From the NCBI RefSeq assembly GCF_900102965.1, contig NZ_FNGM01000002.1, positions 424,082 to 488,081 on the forward strand: a DNA stretch of 64,000 bases, in the 5' to 3' direction. Source of the stretch: Paenibacillus jilunlii (lineage in GTDB: Bacteria; Bacillota; Bacilli; Paenibacillales; Paenibacillaceae). Shown in pieces: positions 53,474 to 63,938 of this stretch (position 1 is the first letter of the stretch; each line of letters begins with the position of its first letter). The notes below the pieces were generated by a model. That model worked only from the letters and a program-made list of their open reading frames with translations, was not told the origin of the DNA and searched no databases. Position numbers and translations under genes: made by a program.

Positions 53474-55018
53474 TTATTTGCGGCTGGCAATCATGGATTG
53501 TCCGGTCATTTCCGCAGGCTGCGGAAGTCCCATCAGATCCAAGATTGTAGGTGCCACATCTGCGAGAATACCGGATTCACGCAGTACAACATTTTCAGTC
53601 GTTACGATGAAAGGAACCGGGTTGGTGGTGTGAGCCGTGAACGGACGTCCCTGCTCGTCAAACACCATATCCGCATTACCGTGGTCGGCAATGATGATGG
53701 CAACGCCGCCTTTGGCAACTACTGCATCCACAACCTTGCCCACGCACTCATCCGTAACTTCTACAGCCTTGATGGTTGGTTCCAGCATGCCGGAGTGTCC
53801 TACCATATCAGGGTTCGCAAAGTTAAGGATAATGGCATCCTGTCTGTCCGCTTCGATTTCCGCTACGCAGGCCGCCGCCACTTCGTATGCGCTCATCTCC
53901 GGCTTAAGATCATAGGTTGCCACTTTCGGGGAGTTGATCAGGATGCGGGTTTCGCCTGAAAGCTCCTCATCACGTCCGCCGCTGAAGAAGAAGGTTACGT
54001 GCGGATATTTTTCGGTTTCCGCGATACGCAGCTGCTTCTTATTCTGCTGCACAAGCACTTCACCCAGCGTATTGTCCAGGTTCTTCGGCGAGTATGCCAC
54101 GTAGCCCTGAACCGTTTCACTGAAGGTAGTCAAGCATACAAAATGCAGGTTTTGCGGGAACAAGGGACCCCGGTCGAAGCCGCGGAAATCCGAGTTCGTG
54201 AATACCTGCGACAGCTGAATGGCACGGTCCGGGCGGAAGTTGAGGAATACGACGGAATCGCCGCTCTCTACAGTCGCTGTCGGTTTGCCTTCGCTGTTCA
54301 CAATCACGCTAGGCTCAACAAATTCATCGTACACAGAGTTCTGGTAGGATGCAGTGATCGCCTGCAGTGCGTCGGTATATTGCGGTCCTTCGCCGTAAAC
54401 CATCGCGCGGTAAGCCTTCTCTACACGTTCCCAGCGTTTGTCACGGTCCATCGCGAAATAACGTCCGGATACTGTAGCGATCTTGCCTACGCCTACTTCC
54501 TCAATCTTGGCGATCAGATCCTGAACGAACTTCTGTCCGCTGTCAGGAGGTACATCGCGTCCATCCATGAAAGCGTGGATATACACTTCGTGCATATCTT
54601 CTTTCTTGGCCAGATCGAGCATGGCAAACAAATGACTAATATGGCTATGTACCCCTCCGTCGGATACCAGCGCATACAGGTGAAGCTTTTTCCCGGTTGA
54701 CTTGGCGCTTCTTACAGCGGCAACCAGAGTTTCGTTCTCAAAGAATTCCCCGTCACGAATCGACTTGTCGATACGGGTCAGGTCCTGGTACACAATCCGG
54801 CCGGCTCCGATGTTAAGGTGACCCACTTCGGAGTTACCCATCTGTCCTTCCGGCAGACCCACAGCTTCGCCGCAAGCGGTCAGCGTGGTGTTCGGATACT
54901 GCTTCAGGTAACGGTCATAGTTCGGTTTGTTGGCTTGGGCAACAGCGTTGCCTTCAGTCGTATTGCGCAGACCGAAACCATCCATGATGATCAAAGCAAC
55001 AGGTTTGGGTGCTGACAT
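53474..55018 (-). CDS. gpmI: 2,3-bisphosphoglycerate-independent phosphoglycerate mutase
   Basis: 514-aa manganese enzyme interconverting 3- and 2-phosphoglycerate. Alkaline-phosphatase-fold features: metal Asp in [10 protein letters not shown], catalytic Ser in [13 protein letters not shown] (about residue 62), [13 protein letters not shown] [24 protein letters not shown] and the C-terminal ADHGNAD. It starts two bases after the tpiA stop, so the two are translationally linked. Confidence 0.97.
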   Translation of the reverse strand: MSAPKPVALIIMDGFGLRNTTEGNAVAQANKPNYDRYLKQYPNTTLTACGEAVGLPEGQMGNSEVGHLNIGAGRIVYQDLTRIDKSIRDGEFFENETLVAAVRSAKSTGKKLHLYALVSDGGVHSHISHLFAMLDLAKKEDMHEVYIHAFMDGRDVPPDSGQKFVQDLIAKIEEVGVGKIATVSGRYFAMDRDKRWERVEKAYRAMVYGEGPQYTDALQAITASYQNSVYDEFVEPSVIVNSEGKPTATVESGDSVVFLNFRPDRAIQLSQVFTNSDFRGFDRGPLFPQNLHFVCLTTFSETVQGYVAYSPKNLDNTLGEVLVQQNKKQLRIAETEKYPHVTFFFSGGRDEELSGETRILINSPKVATYDLKPEMSAYEVAAACVAEIEADRQDAIILNFANPDMVGHSGMLEPTIKAVEVTDECVGKVVDAVVAKGGVAIIIADHGNADMVFDEQGRPFTAHTTNPVPFIVTTENVVLRESGILADVAPTILDLMGLPQPAEMTGQSMIASRK

Positions 55019-55020
55019 CC

Positions 55021-55809
<789 letters not shown>

Positions 55810-56991
55810 TTACTTGTCGTTCAGTGCTTCAACGCCAGGGAGCGCTTTGCCTTCCATGAACTCCAGTGATGCGCCGCCGCCAGTGGAAATGTGATCCATT
55901 TGGTCAGCCAGGTGGAATTTCTCTGCTGCAGCTGCGGAATCTCCGCCGCCGATGACAGTGTAGCCTTCTGTAGTCGCGCAAGCCTTGGCTACAGCGATTG
56001 TACCTTCGGCAAAAATATCGATTTCGAATACGCCCATCGGTCCGTTCCAAACCACCAGTTTGGAGTTTTTGATGATGTCGGCATAAATTTCACGAGTTTT
56101 AGGACCGATGTCCAGACCTTCCCAGCCAGCCGGGATATCCGTTACATCTACAATTTTGGTGTTGGCATCCGCACCGAACTTGTCAGCAACAACAACGTCA
56201 ACCGGAAGTACGAAGTTTTTGCCCAGTTTTTTGGCCTTCTCGATGAATCCGAGAGCCGCATCGATCTTATCGTTGTCTACCAGCGAGTTACCGATTTCGT
56301 AACCTTGAGCTTTGGTGAACGTGTAGGACAGGCCGCCGCCGATCAGAACGTTGTCAGCCAGAGTCAGCAGGTTGTCGATAACGTCAATTTTGTCTTTCAC
56401 TTTAGATCCGCCGATGATGGCAGTGAAAGGACGTTCCGGATTGGAAAGAGCTTTGCCCAGAACATTCAGTTCTTTCTCCATCAGCAGGCCCGATACAGCC
56501 GGCAGGAAGTGAGCGATGCCTTCTGTGGAGGCATGTGCACGGTGAGCCGCGCCAAATGCGTCATTGACGAAAAGGTCAGCCAGTTCTGCGAACTGCTTAG
56601 CCAGTTCAGGATCGTTCTTTTCTTCGCCCGGATAGAAGCGGACATTCTCAAGCACAAGCACATCGCCATCTTTCAGTTCAGCGATTTTTGCTTTTACAGC
56701 TTCGCCGATTGCTTCATCAGCCTTAGCCACCGGTTTGCCGAGCAGCTCGGACAGACGCACAGCAGCAACAGTAAGACGCATGGAATCTACGAATTGGCCT
56801 TTAGGACGGCCCATGTGGCTGGCCAGAATGACCTTTGCACCGTTCTCAATCAGGTATTTAATCGTTGGAAGGGTTTCGCGGATACGGGTATCATCAGTGA
56901 TCTTCCCGTCTTCCACTGGCACGTTGAAATCGACACGCACAAATACGCGTTTGCCTTTTACTTCTACATCACGGACACTTTTTTTGTTCAT
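55810..56991 (-). CDS. pgk: Phosphoglycerate kinase
   Basis: 393-aa kinase making ATP from 1,3-bisphosphoglycerate. [18 protein letters not shown], substrate-binding HRAHASTEG, the hinge GGSKVKDKI, and the nucleotide loop [15 protein letters not shown] 56991 has GGAGGAAAAG upstream; eleven more in-frame codons are not conserved. A hairpin separates it from gap. Confidence 0.97.
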   Translation of the reverse strand: MNKKSVRDVEVKGKRVFVRVDFNVPVEDGKITDDTRIRETLPTIKYLIENGAKVILASHMGRPKGQFVDSMRLTVAAVRLSELLGKPVAKADEAIGEAVKAKIAELKDGDVLVLENVRFYPGEEKNDPELAKQFAELADLFVNDAFGAAHRAHASTEGIAHFLPAVSGLLMEKELNVLGKALSNPERPFTAIIGGSKVKDKIDVIDNLLTLADNVLIGGGLSYTFTKAQGYEIGNSLVDNDKIDAALGFIEKAKKLGKNFVLPVDVVVADKFGADANTKIVDVTDIPAGWEGLDIGPKTREIYADIIKNSKLVVWNGPMGVFEIDIFAEGTIAVAKACATTEGYTVIGGGDSAAAAEKFHLADQMDHISTGGGASLEFMEGKALPGVEALNDK

Positions 56992-57042
56992 GATTACTTT
57001 TCCTCCACACCCAAAATTGGTCATTCACGAATCCATTTAGAA

Positions 57043-57075
57043 AGAGCGGAAACAAGGAACTTCTGTTTCCGCTCT
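57043..57075 (-). promoter_or_regulatory. Intercistronic hairpin between gap and pgk
   Basis: Perfect 12-bp inverted repeat AGAGCGGAAACA/TGTTTCCGCTCT with a nine-base loop; on the minus strand it is followed only by TTTCT. It could be a partial terminator or an mRNA-stability element that makes gap mRNA more abundant than the downstream genes. Confidence 0.7.
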
Positions 57076-57102
57076 ATAGATGCCGCTTATGGGAAATCGA
57101 TA

Positions 57103-58113
57103 TTACTTAGCCAGCTTAGCGAAGTGTTCCAAAGTGCGAACGAGCTGTGCAGTGTAGGACATTTCATTGTCGTACCAAGCAACGGTTTTTACCAGTTGTT
57201 TGTCGCCAACAGTCATAACCTTAGTCTGTGTAGCATCGAACAGGGAACCGAAAGTCATTCCTTTGATGTCGGAAGATACGATTTCATCTTCTGTGTAGCC
57301 ATAAGTATCAGGATCGGAAGCTGCTTTCATAGCTGCATTCAGTTCTTCAACAGTAACGTTCTTTTCAAGAACAGTAACCAGCTCAGTCAGGGAACCGGTA
57401 GCTACAGGCACACGTTGTGCTGCGCCGTCCAGTTTGCCTTTCAGTGCTGGAATTACCAGACCGATAGCTTTAGCAGCACCAGTGGTGTTAGGAACGATGT
57501 TCTCAGCAGCAGCGCGGGCGCGTCTGAAGTCGCCTTTAGCGTGTGGAGCATCCAGTGTGTTCTGGTCGCCAGTATAAGCGTGGATGGTAGTCATCAAGCC
57601 TTCAACGATGCCGAACTTGTCGTTCAGGACTTTTGCCATTGGAGCCAGGCAGTTAGTTGTGCAAGATGCGCCGGAAATTACAGTTTCAGTACCATCCAGG
57701 ATGTCATGGTTAACGTTGTATACAACGGTCTTCATGTCGCCGGTAGCCGGAGCGGAGATTACTACTTTTTTAGCTCCGCCTTTCAGGTGCTTCTCAGCTG
57801 CTTCTTTAGTTGTGAAGAAGCCTGTGCACTCCAGAACGATGTCAACGCCGAGGTCGCCCCAAGGCAGTTCTTCCGGGTTGCGGTTCGCCAGAACCTTAAC
57901 TTCTTTGCCGTTCACTTTGAAGAAGCCGTCATGTACTTCAACGTCTCCCTGGAATTTACCTTGAGTTGTATCATATTTAAGCAAATGAGCAAGCATCTTA
58001 GCATCAGTCAAGTCGTTGATTGCTACCACTTCGATACCTTCTACATTTTGAATACGGCGGAATGCAAGGCGTCCAATACGTCCAAAACCGTTAATACCAA
58101 CTTTTACACTCAT
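57103..58113 (-). CDS. gapA: Glyceraldehyde-3-phosphate dehydrogenase
   Basis: 336-aa NAD-dependent glycolytic enzyme. Rossmann start [18 protein letters not shown], active-site Cys in [13 protein letters not shown], catalytic His region ([11 protein letters not shown]), and [14 protein letters not shown] at the end. It lies just after cggR, which identifies it as the glycolytic (GapA) rather than gluconeogenic form. Confidence 0.97.
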   Translation of the reverse strand: MSVKVGINGFGRIGRLAFRRIQNVEGIEVVAINDLTDAKMLAHLLKYDTTQGKFQGDVEVHDGFFKVNGKEVKVLANRNPEELPWGDLGVDIVLECTGFFTTKEAAEKHLKGGAKKVVISAPATGDMKTVVYNVNHDILDGTETVISGASCTTNCLAPMAKVLNDKFGIVEGLMTTIHAYTGDQNTLDAPHAKGDFRRARAAAENIVPNTTGAAKAIGLVIPALKGKLDGAAQRVPVATGSLTELVTVLEKNVTVEELNAAMKAASDPDTYGYTEDEIVSSDIKGMTFGSLFDATQTKVMTVGDKQLVKTVAWYDNEMSYTAQLVRTLEHFAKLAK

Positions 58114-58150
58114 TGAATAGTTCCTCCTAGATTTCGTTTTATTTATTCAA

Positions 58151-58170
58151 GACAAGCCGTTAAGCTTGTC
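58151..58170 (-). promoter_or_regulatory. Stem-loop upstream of gapA
   Basis: GACAAGC, loop, GCTTGTC, about 40 bases before the gapA start, between cggR and gapA. In B. subtilis the cggR-gapA transcript is cut here and a 5' stem-loop stabilises gapA mRNA; this hairpin is in the right place for the same role. Confidence 0.55.
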
Positions 58171-58229
58171 AAGACAACAATGTTAAGTATAATGCATAAT
58201 ACCTTCGCTTGCTCCCCATATATTGGAAG

Positions 58230-59282
58230 CTATAGGGCCGTATGATTCTGATTGTCAATTTCCTTGCCAATTTCGACAGCAGCCGCCTCATCGGTAACGA
58301 GTATATCCTCCTGTCCAAAGCGCAGCATTGCATGAATCGCCTTGGCCTTGCGTTTGCCGCCGGCAATACCGATAACCACTTCGGTGCGGATAATATCTTC
58401 CAGACGGAGTCCCATAGTCAGCATGGTATGAACAACCTGACCCTCTTCGTTAAAATAATAGCCGAACGATTCAGCAACCGCTCCTTCTCCCCGGATTTCC
58501 GAGATGGTGGCCTCATCCAGCTTACGGCGGCGGGTCATTTCAATGGCATCTCCAATACCATGCACAATAATACGCGATCTGCGGATGATTTGCACGATCT
58601 CCCCAATGTTGAAGTCAAGCGCCAATGACTGGTACGCATCTTCACTTAGTAAATCAGGTACATGGAGGAGGCGGTAATTGGCTCCAATCCTCTTGGCCAT
58701 TGTTGAAGCAATCGTATTGGCCTGAATTTCCATGCTCTCACCCAGCCCTCCACGCGCCGGGACAACCCAGGCATTCTTATAGGAAAGGGGGATTGGTGGT
58801 GTGAGCTGGTCTGCCATTTCAGCGAGTGTTGAACCCCCGGTAACGGCAACAGTATCTTCGGAACGCAGTACGCCGAGCAATGCTTTGGCTCCCGCACGTC
58901 CCAGTTCACGCTTGGTGAACAGCGACGTTTCGCAATCACCGGGTACAACAATAACTTTGTTCAGACCATACGTTGTACGAATTTTCTCCTCCAGATCATC
59001 CAGGCCAAACAGGCTCTTGGCGATTGGCTCCAGCAGGTCAAGCAGTCTGCGTCCGGCATCGCTTACGCGCATGCCTACGCTCTCGATCTCAATGAGCCCT
59101 TGCGATTTCAGAAGATCCGTCTCGGCGCGCAGTACCCGCTCGGTCATATCAAGCGAAGCGGCCAGCGTTCTGCGCCCAATAATATCGGACAGCATGATCT
59201 GATGCAGAATCGTGTAACGTCTCTTAAGGGTTTCCATGAGATCAGGCAGAAGCTGCTTTTGGATTTCTAATAAATTACGCAT
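58230..59282 (-). CDS. cggR: Central glycolytic genes regulator
   Basis: 350-aa SorC/DeoR-type repressor of the glycolytic operon. N-terminal HTH (about 20-60: MLSDIIGRRTLAASLDMTERVLRAETDLLKSQGL) and a sugar-phosphate-binding domain (KVIVVPGDCE, VAVTGGSTLAEMA, GGLGESMEIQANTIA, VVIGIAGGKRKAKAIHA) that senses fructose-1,6-bisphosphate. ATG 59282 with CAGGAG is the start. First gene of the operon, behind its own operator. Confidence 0.96.
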   Translation of the reverse strand: MRNLLEIQKQLLPDLMETLKRRYTILHQIMLSDIIGRRTLAASLDMTERVLRAETDLLKSQGLIEIESVGMRVSDAGRRLLDLLEPIAKSLFGLDDLEEKIRTTYGLNKVIVVPGDCETSLFTKRELGRAGAKALLGVLRSEDTVAVTGGSTLAEMADQLTPPIPLSYKNAWVVPARGGLGESMEIQANTIASTMAKRIGANYRLLHVPDLLSEDAYQSLALDFNIGEIVQIIRRSRIIVHGIGDAIEMTRRRKLDEATISEIRGEGAVAESFGYYFNEEGQVVHTMLTMGLRLEDIIRTEVVIGIAGGKRKAKAIHAMLRFGQEDILVTDEAAAVEIGKEIDNQNHTAL

Positions 59283-59328
59283 GCTTTCACTCCTGCAACT
59301 TCGTCTTCCTCTTATTCCCTTGTCCATG

Positions 59329-59364
59329 GTCTTAAAACGTCCCGGGTTAACTTTTTAAGTCCCA
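59329..59364 (-). promoter_or_regulatory. CggR operator
   Basis: Minus-strand TGGGAC N6 AGTT N4 CGGGAC N6 AGAC, the same two-half-site layout as the known CggR target (CGGGAC N6 TGTC N4 CGGGAC N6 TGTC). It lies immediately downstream of the cggR promoter, so bound CggR would block transcription. Confidence 0.85.
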
Positions 59365-59369
59365 CCCAT

Positions 59370-59398
59370 ATTCTACCCAAATATCACGCGGAGTGCAA
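59370..59398 (-). promoter_or_regulatory. Sigma-A promoter of the cggR-gapA operon
   Basis: TTGCAC, exactly 17 bases, TAGAAT on the minus strand, directly ahead of the CggR operator. Confidence 0.85.
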
Positions 59399-59575
59399 GT
59401 CTTCCGAGAGTATAATTCTCAACCTCTTTTCATCTTATACATCTGCCCCATGAAGGAAAGTGCTGAAAGTCCTGCGACCCGCATATATAAGCCCGGTCCA
59501 AACTACCTTCACAACGCTGATAGACACCAATGGAGGGCCTGAAGAAGATATTTTTGCAGCAGCAGAATTAATCCG

Positions 59576-59604
59576 TTGCAATTGAGCCATAAATAGATTA
59601 TAAT
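59576..59604 (+). promoter_or_regulatory. Promoter of tRNA-Arg
   Basis: TTGCAA, 17 bases, TATAAT, ending 10 bases before the tRNA. Confidence 0.8.
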
Positions 59605-59614
59605 AATTTTTGTT

Positions 59615-59689
59615 GCGCCCGTGGTCCAATGGATATGACGTAGGCCTCCGAAGCCTGAGATCCAAGTTCGATTCTTGGCGGGCGCGCCA
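59615..59689 (+). tRNA. tRNA-Arg (anticodon CCG)
   Basis: 75 nt cloverleaf with encoded CCA: acceptor GCGCCCG/CGGGCGC, anticodon stem TAGGC/GCCTG with loop CTCCGAA (anticodon CCG), T-arm CCAAG TTCGATT CTTGG, discriminator G. Reads CGG codons. Confidence 0.95.
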
Positions 59690-59743
59690 TTAATTTCTTT
59701 TTTGTACATATTTTAGCAGCATCCACTTATAGTATTTAACCAA

Positions 59744-59769
59744 AGAGCCGCTGATTGGCTCTTTTTTTA
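59744..59769 (+). terminator. Terminator after tRNA-Arg
   Basis: AGAGCC/GGCTCT hairpin followed by TTTTTTT. Confidence 0.85.
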
Positions 59770-59778
59770 TTAACTAAG

Positions 59779-59818
59779 TTTGACTTTCTTTGACTTTTTG
59801 TTTGAATTTGTTTATCAT
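59779..59818 (+). promoter_or_regulatory. clpP promoter with CtsR operator
   Basis: The tandem heptads TTTGACT TTC TTTGACT (59779-59795) are the complement of the CtsR consensus RGTCAAA NAN RGTCAAA. They overlap the -35 (TTGACT 59790-59795) of a promoter whose -10 is TATCAT (59813-59818, 17-base spacing). CtsR would repress clpP until heat or protein stress. Confidence 0.88.
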
Positions 59819-59882
59819 GTGGTTATTACGGTAACAGTAACAATGAACACATTCGAAGAACCAATTCAAGGAGGTTTTCCAC

Positions 59883-60479
59883 GTGAGTTATATTCCTATG
59901 GTAGTAGAACAGAGCAACCGCGGCGAGCGCGCTTATGACATCTATTCCCGCCTGCTGAAGGACCGCATCATTTTCCTCGGAACGGAGGTTAATGACGTGG
60001 TAGCCAATTCCATCATCGCACAAATGCTCTTCCTGGCTGCTGAGGATCCGGATAAGGACATTCACCTGTATGTGAACAGCCCTGGCGGTTCCATTACAGC
60101 CGGAATGGCTATATTTGATACAATGCAGTACATCAAACCGGATGTTTCCACGATTTGTGTGGGCATGGCCGCATCCATGGGAGCCTTCCTGCTGAATGCC
60201 GGTGCCAAGGGCAAACGCTTCGCGCTGCCAAACAGTGAGATTATGATTCACCAGCCGCTGGGCGGTGCTCAAGGACAGGCTACGGACATCGAAATCCGGG
60301 CCCGCCGTATCCTTAAGCTTCGCGACAAGCTGAACCGTATCCTGGCAGAACGTACCGGCCAGCCGCTGGAACGCATTGAGAAGGATACAGACCGCGACTA
60401 CTTCATGAGTGCTGTTGATGCAGCTGAATATGGCATTGTCGATAAGGTTATTGAGAAGACACTTCCTTCAGGCGTATAA
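59883..60479 (+). CDS. clpP: ATP-dependent Clp protease proteolytic subunit
   Basis: 198-aa serine peptidase forming the barrel used by ClpC/ClpX/ClpE. Catalytic Ser in [13 protein letters not shown] (about 98), His in IMIHQPLGG (about 123) and Asp in the [11 protein letters not shown] region. GTG start with AAGGAGG eight bases upstream. CtsR-controlled promoter and a terminator at 60497. Confidence 0.97.
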   Translation: MSYIPMVVEQSNRGERAYDIYSRLLKDRIIFLGTEVNDVVANSIIAQMLFLAAEDPDKDIHLYVNSPGGSITAGMAIFDTMQYIKPDVSTICVGMAASMGAFLLNAGAKGKRFALPNSEIMIHQPLGGAQGQATDIEIRARRILKLRDKLNRILAERTGQPLERIEKDTDRDYFMSAVDAAEYGIVDKVIEKTLPSGV

Positions 60480-60496
60480 TTCAAGCGCATCACAAA

Positions 60497-60535
60497 GAGG
60501 CTGCCCAGACCATTGGTCTGGTGCAGCCTCTTCTG
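60497..60535 (+). terminator. clpP terminator
   Basis: AGAGGCTGC/GCAGCCTCT hairpin with inner CCAGACCA/TGGTCTGG stem, then TTCT. It may also serve the convergent hydrolase gene. Confidence 0.8.
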
Positions 60536-60553
60536 TGTCTGCGTTACTGTATG

Positions 60554-61192
60554 TCATCCCAGCCGCCCGTACCCCAGAGAATCCAGTTTACCGGCAATTA
60601 CACGGTAACCTCTTCCATTCGGATGCACATGATCCAGGGACAGCAGACTCCGCTCATTGCCGGCAAACTCATGATAAATGGAGGCAAACCCGCATACACT
60701 GCTGCTGTAGCCTGCAGCAAAGGCGTTAAACTGGCGCACCCAGTCTGTCGCTTCCGTTAGCTGAGGATAGGGATTATAAAGTCCTACTATACGGATGATG
60801 TAGGGCAGGCGGCTGCCGTTCTTCAATTGCCGGAGCGAACCCATAATCTCACCGAAATTTCTTTTGCATTCGCGAAGCGCCCGTGCCAGCGCAGGAGACA
60901 GGTCACGCGGACGAAATGACACAGCTTTGGCTGCCCTGATCAGATCGTTCCCGCCGATCGACATAGTAATGATCTCTGCATCCCGGAGGGATTGGCGGAA
61001 TATGGGGTCCCTGTTCAGACGCTGCTCCAGCGCAGCCGTAGTTAATCCATTGATGCCAAGATTCACAGCCCCGACGGGCACACGCAGCCGTCCCTCAGCC
61101 ATTCTGCGGTACACCGGCACAAATCCGTTGCCAGGCAGCGCCCCGAATCCGGTCGTCAAGGAATCGCCAATGGCCGTGTACTGATAGCTCAT
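60554..61192 (-). CDS. SGNH/GDSL-type hydrolase
   Basis: 212-aa esterase/lipase-like protein without signal peptide. Block I AIGDSLTTGFGA (nucleophile Ser), block III SIGGNDLIR, and block V LDHVHPNGRGYRVIA (Asp/His of the triad). ATG 61192 has GGGAGGAAAA upstream; the 30 extra upstream codons are not family-like. Substrate unknown; convergent with clpP. Confidence 0.87.
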   Translation of the reverse strand: MSYQYTAIGDSLTTGFGALPGNGFVPVYRRMAEGRLRVPVGAVNLGINGLTTAALEQRLNRDPIFRQSLRDAEIITMSIGGNDLIRAAKAVSFRPRDLSPALARALRECKRNFGEIMGSLRQLKNGSRLPYIIRIVGLYNPYPQLTEATDWVRQFNAFAAGYSSSVCGFASIYHEFAGNERSLLSLDHVHPNGRGYRVIAGKLDSLGYGRLG

Positions 61193-61323
61193 CTCTTTTT
61201 TCCTCCCCGCAATAAGCTGGTTTCTCTTTAGCTTATGAACAGGAAAGGCATTAGGTAACCGGAAGGTGTCCATACACGGCATCTGCGGAGCGGGCTAAGC
61301 TGTCCTTTTTATCAGAAATTGTT

Positions 61324-62424
61324 CTATTTCAACCCCGCGAACGGGCTGCTGCCGGCCGGCAGCAATTCCTTAAAGGTGAACTCAAACTGAGGGAATCCGG
61401 CAGCATATGCAGTGTATTCATAAAGTTGGAAGAAGACGACCATCTTCCCGTCTTTCACGTAAAAGTTCTTCTCTGTGTTAAGGCCGTTGAAACCGCCAAG
61501 GTAGCCGCCGTCCGCCTTAATCAGCTTGGACAGCTTGGCATTCAGCTCTTTTTTGTAGTTAGGGTTGGCCTTCAGCACATCCCCGATAAGCAGACGTTTG
61601 CCGTCCTTCAGAGAGAAGGTGAACGAATTGCGGTAGGTCATGCCATGAGCCCCTCCGGTATACTCATACTGCTGCGTAATGAGACTTAGAATACCGTCCT
61701 GGTTGTAAGTGACCACGTATCCGCCGTCGTACTCATATGGCCGGTCATCTGAAGATTTGTTCGCAATTTCTTTTTCCGCTTCGGCTGCAAACTTGGTAAA
61801 GGTCTGCTTGATCGTGTCATTGATCGTTTTCTGCGCCGCGGCATTCGCCAGTCCGGACACTTGCGGGTAATCCAGCTTGACCGGTGCGTCTTTATGGTCC
61901 TTGACGATGCTCTCCGTCTTGATGGTGATCGCATTTTGCGGTTTGCTGACCACATTCAGCCGGCCCGAAGCCGCGTTCCAATCCCCTTTGTATCCCAGAA
62001 AATCGCTGACCAGGTCAAACGGAACGAACAGCCGGTTATTGATATTTTTGCCTTCATACTCATTAAGATAAAAGTTGTTGACCGAGATTGAATTCTCGTA
62101 CTCGGAGACTGTCAGCTTAACCTTAGATGTTCCTTTGCCGATCGTATAAGCTTTTTCCGCTTTATCATAGGTAAAAGGCATGCCCAGGGCATCCCGCAGA
62201 AAAGTGACCGGAACCCAGACTTTACCCTCCCGCACAATACCGGTCTGCGGGGTGATCGTCCCGTTCACCTTCAGCACAACCAGGGATTGATCGGCTTTGG
62301 ACTGCACCGCCGCTGCTGCAGCCTGGCCGGCCTCGGCGGGCAACAGCCCTCCGCTGAGCAAAATTCCTGCGGCCACAATGCCTGCGCCCCATTTACGGGC
62401 CTGCTTCTTATTGATGTTCTTCAT
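61324..62424 (-). CDS. Secreted stalk-domain protein with DUF4163/DUF3298
   Basis: 366-aa exported protein: signal peptide (KWGAGIVAAGILLSGGLLPAEAGQAAA), stalk/copper-amine-oxidase-N-like domain (about 40-165: REGKVWVPVTFLRDALGMPF, NNRLFVPFDLVSDFLGYKGDWN), then a DUF4163-like region and a DUF3298 domain (YEYTGGAHGMTYRNSFTFSLKDGKRLLIGDVL). DUF3298 occurs in RsiV and PdaC-type cell-envelope proteins. ATG 62424 has GGAAGGGG upstream. Confidence 0.8.
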   Translation of the reverse strand: MKNINKKQARKWGAGIVAAGILLSGGLLPAEAGQAAAAAVQSKADQSLVVLKVNGTITPQTGIVREGKVWVPVTFLRDALGMPFTYDKAEKAYTIGKGTSKVKLTVSEYENSISVNNFYLNEYEGKNINNRLFVPFDLVSDFLGYKGDWNAASGRLNVVSKPQNAITIKTESIVKDHKDAPVKLDYPQVSGLANAAAQKTINDTIKQTFTKFAAEAEKEIANKSSDDRPYEYDGGYVVTYNQDGILSLITQQYEYTGGAHGMTYRNSFTFSLKDGKRLLIGDVLKANPNYKKELNAKLSKLIKADGGYLGGFNGLNTEKNFYVKDGKMVVFFQLYEYTAYAAGFPQFEFTFKELLPAGSSPFAGLK

Positions 62425-62654
62425 AATAGTATCCCCTTCCGCTGGTATGTTGATAGTCTTGATGTGATCTCCATAATATCGGGTAACAGCCTGCTTGCTG
62501 CCCCCCATTCACTCTACCCATTATAAAGATAATTGGTATAGCGGTTGTTACAAAGCCCTTTACAATTTTTTAAGCTTCGCCGGTGATTTCAGGTCTGCTT
62601 ATTACATTTCTTTAAACAAAATGATAGATTTCGCAACCATCGCAGCAAACATAT

Positions 62655-62702
62655 AAAAAGAGGCACTGCTCTCCGCTGTACCCAGCAGAAGAAGCGCCTC
62701 TT
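62655..62702 (-). terminator. Terminator of SIMPL gene
   Basis: AAGAGGCGC/GTGCCTCTT outer stem with a long imperfect inner hairpin and a T run on the minus strand. The rest of the 289-base gap 62425-62713 is the promoter region of the stalk gene. Confidence 0.75.
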
Positions 62703-62713
62703 AGGAGTTTTGT

Positions 62714-63481
62714 TTATTTCAGCTCATACATTACGCTAAGCTGGGTTGAGACTCTGACTTCCCCGGGTTCAACGTAGGTGCCGCCGGCTGCATCTGCCGA
62801 TGATTTGGCCATCGCTGCATTCTCCATATACACGACCGGATGATTACCATCATCGCTCTGAGTGACCGTAATCACCTGGCCCAGGCTCCGCTTAGCTGCT
62901 TTGGCAATGACTCCGGCTTTTGCATCCGCATTCGCCATAGCTTTCTCAATCACCTGTGCTTCTAAGGCGGAAGGATCTTCGATGGCAAATTGGGTATTTC
63001 CGATGTTGTTCGCTCCTGCCGCGGAAGCTGCATCGAGCAGCTGTCCAACCTTGTTCAGATCACGATAGGTGACCTTCAGCGAATGCTGGGCAATATAGCC
63101 CTTGATCTGTTGACCCTCTTTTTCAGTATAAGTGTAGTTCGGCTGCACGATGAATTGTGTGCTCTGAATGTCCTTGTCTGCAATGCCCCAAGTCGTCTTC
63201 AGCAATGCTGAAATCTTACTAATCTTGGCTCCAATGGTCTTCTGTGCTTCTTCTGCCGTTGCTGCCGTAGCGTTAACCCCGATGGACAGATAGACGACAT
63301 CCGGCTTGAGCGAAAGTTCACCCTTGCCGACGACACTCACAACGTTTCTCTGGACATCCTCGGCGGCGTAAGCCTTTTCAGGACCTTGAATCACTCCGCC
63401 CAAAGCCATACCTCCAATCATCAAACTTCCTGCCAGCATTACTGCTCCGAGCTTTTTGCTCCATGCCTTCATGTTTGCCAT
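62714..63481 (-). CDS. SIMPL (DUF541) domain secreted protein
   Basis: 255-aa exported protein: signal peptide (KKLGAVMLAGSLMIGGMALGG..., cleavage near KAYAAED) and one SIMPL domain with VSVVGKGELSLKPDVVYLSIGV, the paired-helix region, VTYRDLNKVGQLLDAA and IGNTQFAIEDPSAL. The exact role of the family is unclear; it is linked to envelope or oxidative stress. Preceded by the HPr-like gene on the same strand but with a terminator between. Confidence 0.88.
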   Translation of the reverse strand: MANMKAWSKKLGAVMLAGSLMIGGMALGGVIQGPEKAYAAEDVQRNVVSVVGKGELSLKPDVVYLSIGVNATAATAEEAQKTIGAKISKISALLKTTWGIADKDIQSTQFIVQPNYTYTEKEGQQIKGYIAQHSLKVTYRDLNKVGQLLDAASAAGANNIGNTQFAIEDPSALEAQVIEKAMANADAKAGVIAKAAKRSLGQVITVTQSDDGNHPVVYMENAAMAKSSADAAGGTYVEPGEVRVSTQLSVMYELK

Positions 63482-63607
63482 CCCCTTTCGTTAATTGTAA
63501 TTGTTGTTGGTACTCTCTAGACGGAGTGGCTTGGCAAAAGTTGCATAGCGGCTATCAGTTGCTTCAAAAAAATTTATTCCCCACAAAGGCTTGTCTATAC
63601 CCGGATA

Positions 63608-63634
63608 TTAAAAAAAGCCCCGAAGGGGCCTTTC
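63608..63634 (-). terminator. Terminator of HPr-like gene
   Basis: AGGCCCC TTCG GGGGCTTTTTTT type hairpin on the minus strand (GCCCC/GGGGC with a tetraloop). Confidence 0.9.
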
Positions 63635-63668
63635 GTCACACCATTTAAAAGTACGGTCCTGCAACAAA

Positions 63669-63938
63669 TTACTGGTTCTCAAGCTCTTCTTTGCTGACAA
63701 GACTTGTCAAAGCGGTTACAGCTTGATCCGCATCGGCGCCATCCGCGCTGATAAAAATCTCCGTGCCGGAACTGATCGCCAGGCTCATAATACCCATGAT
63801 GCTTTTAGCGTTCACTTTTTTATCGTCTTTTTCCACGAAAATCTCCGACGAGAATTTGTTAGCTTCCTGCACGAACAATGCTGCCGGCCGAGCGTGAAGC
63901 CCCGTCTTCAACCGTACAACTACCGGGTGCTTTGTCAT
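63669..63938 (-). CDS. HPr-family phosphocarrier, Crh-like
   Basis: 89-aa protein. RLKTGLHARPAALFVQEANKFSS with His15, and KKVNAKSIMGIMSLA with Ser46, the site phosphorylated by HPr kinase. The sequence around both sites is closest to Crh (the catabolite-repression HPr), but Crh of B. subtilis has Gln instead of His15. So this protein could take part both in CcpA control and in phosphotransfer. ATG 63938 has GGGGG upstream. In Bacilli, crh follows whiA; the window ends just upstream, so that neighbour is not seen. Confidence 0.85.
   Translation of the reverse strand: MTKHPVVVRLKTGLHARPAALFVQEANKFSSEIFVEKDDKKVNAKSIMGIMSLAISSGTEIFISADGADADQAVTALTSLVSKEELENQ

Noticed and set aside
55891..58116. 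741-codon plus-strand frame opposite pgk and gapA
   Set aside because: Antisense shadow produced by the codon bias of highly expressed glycolytic genes.
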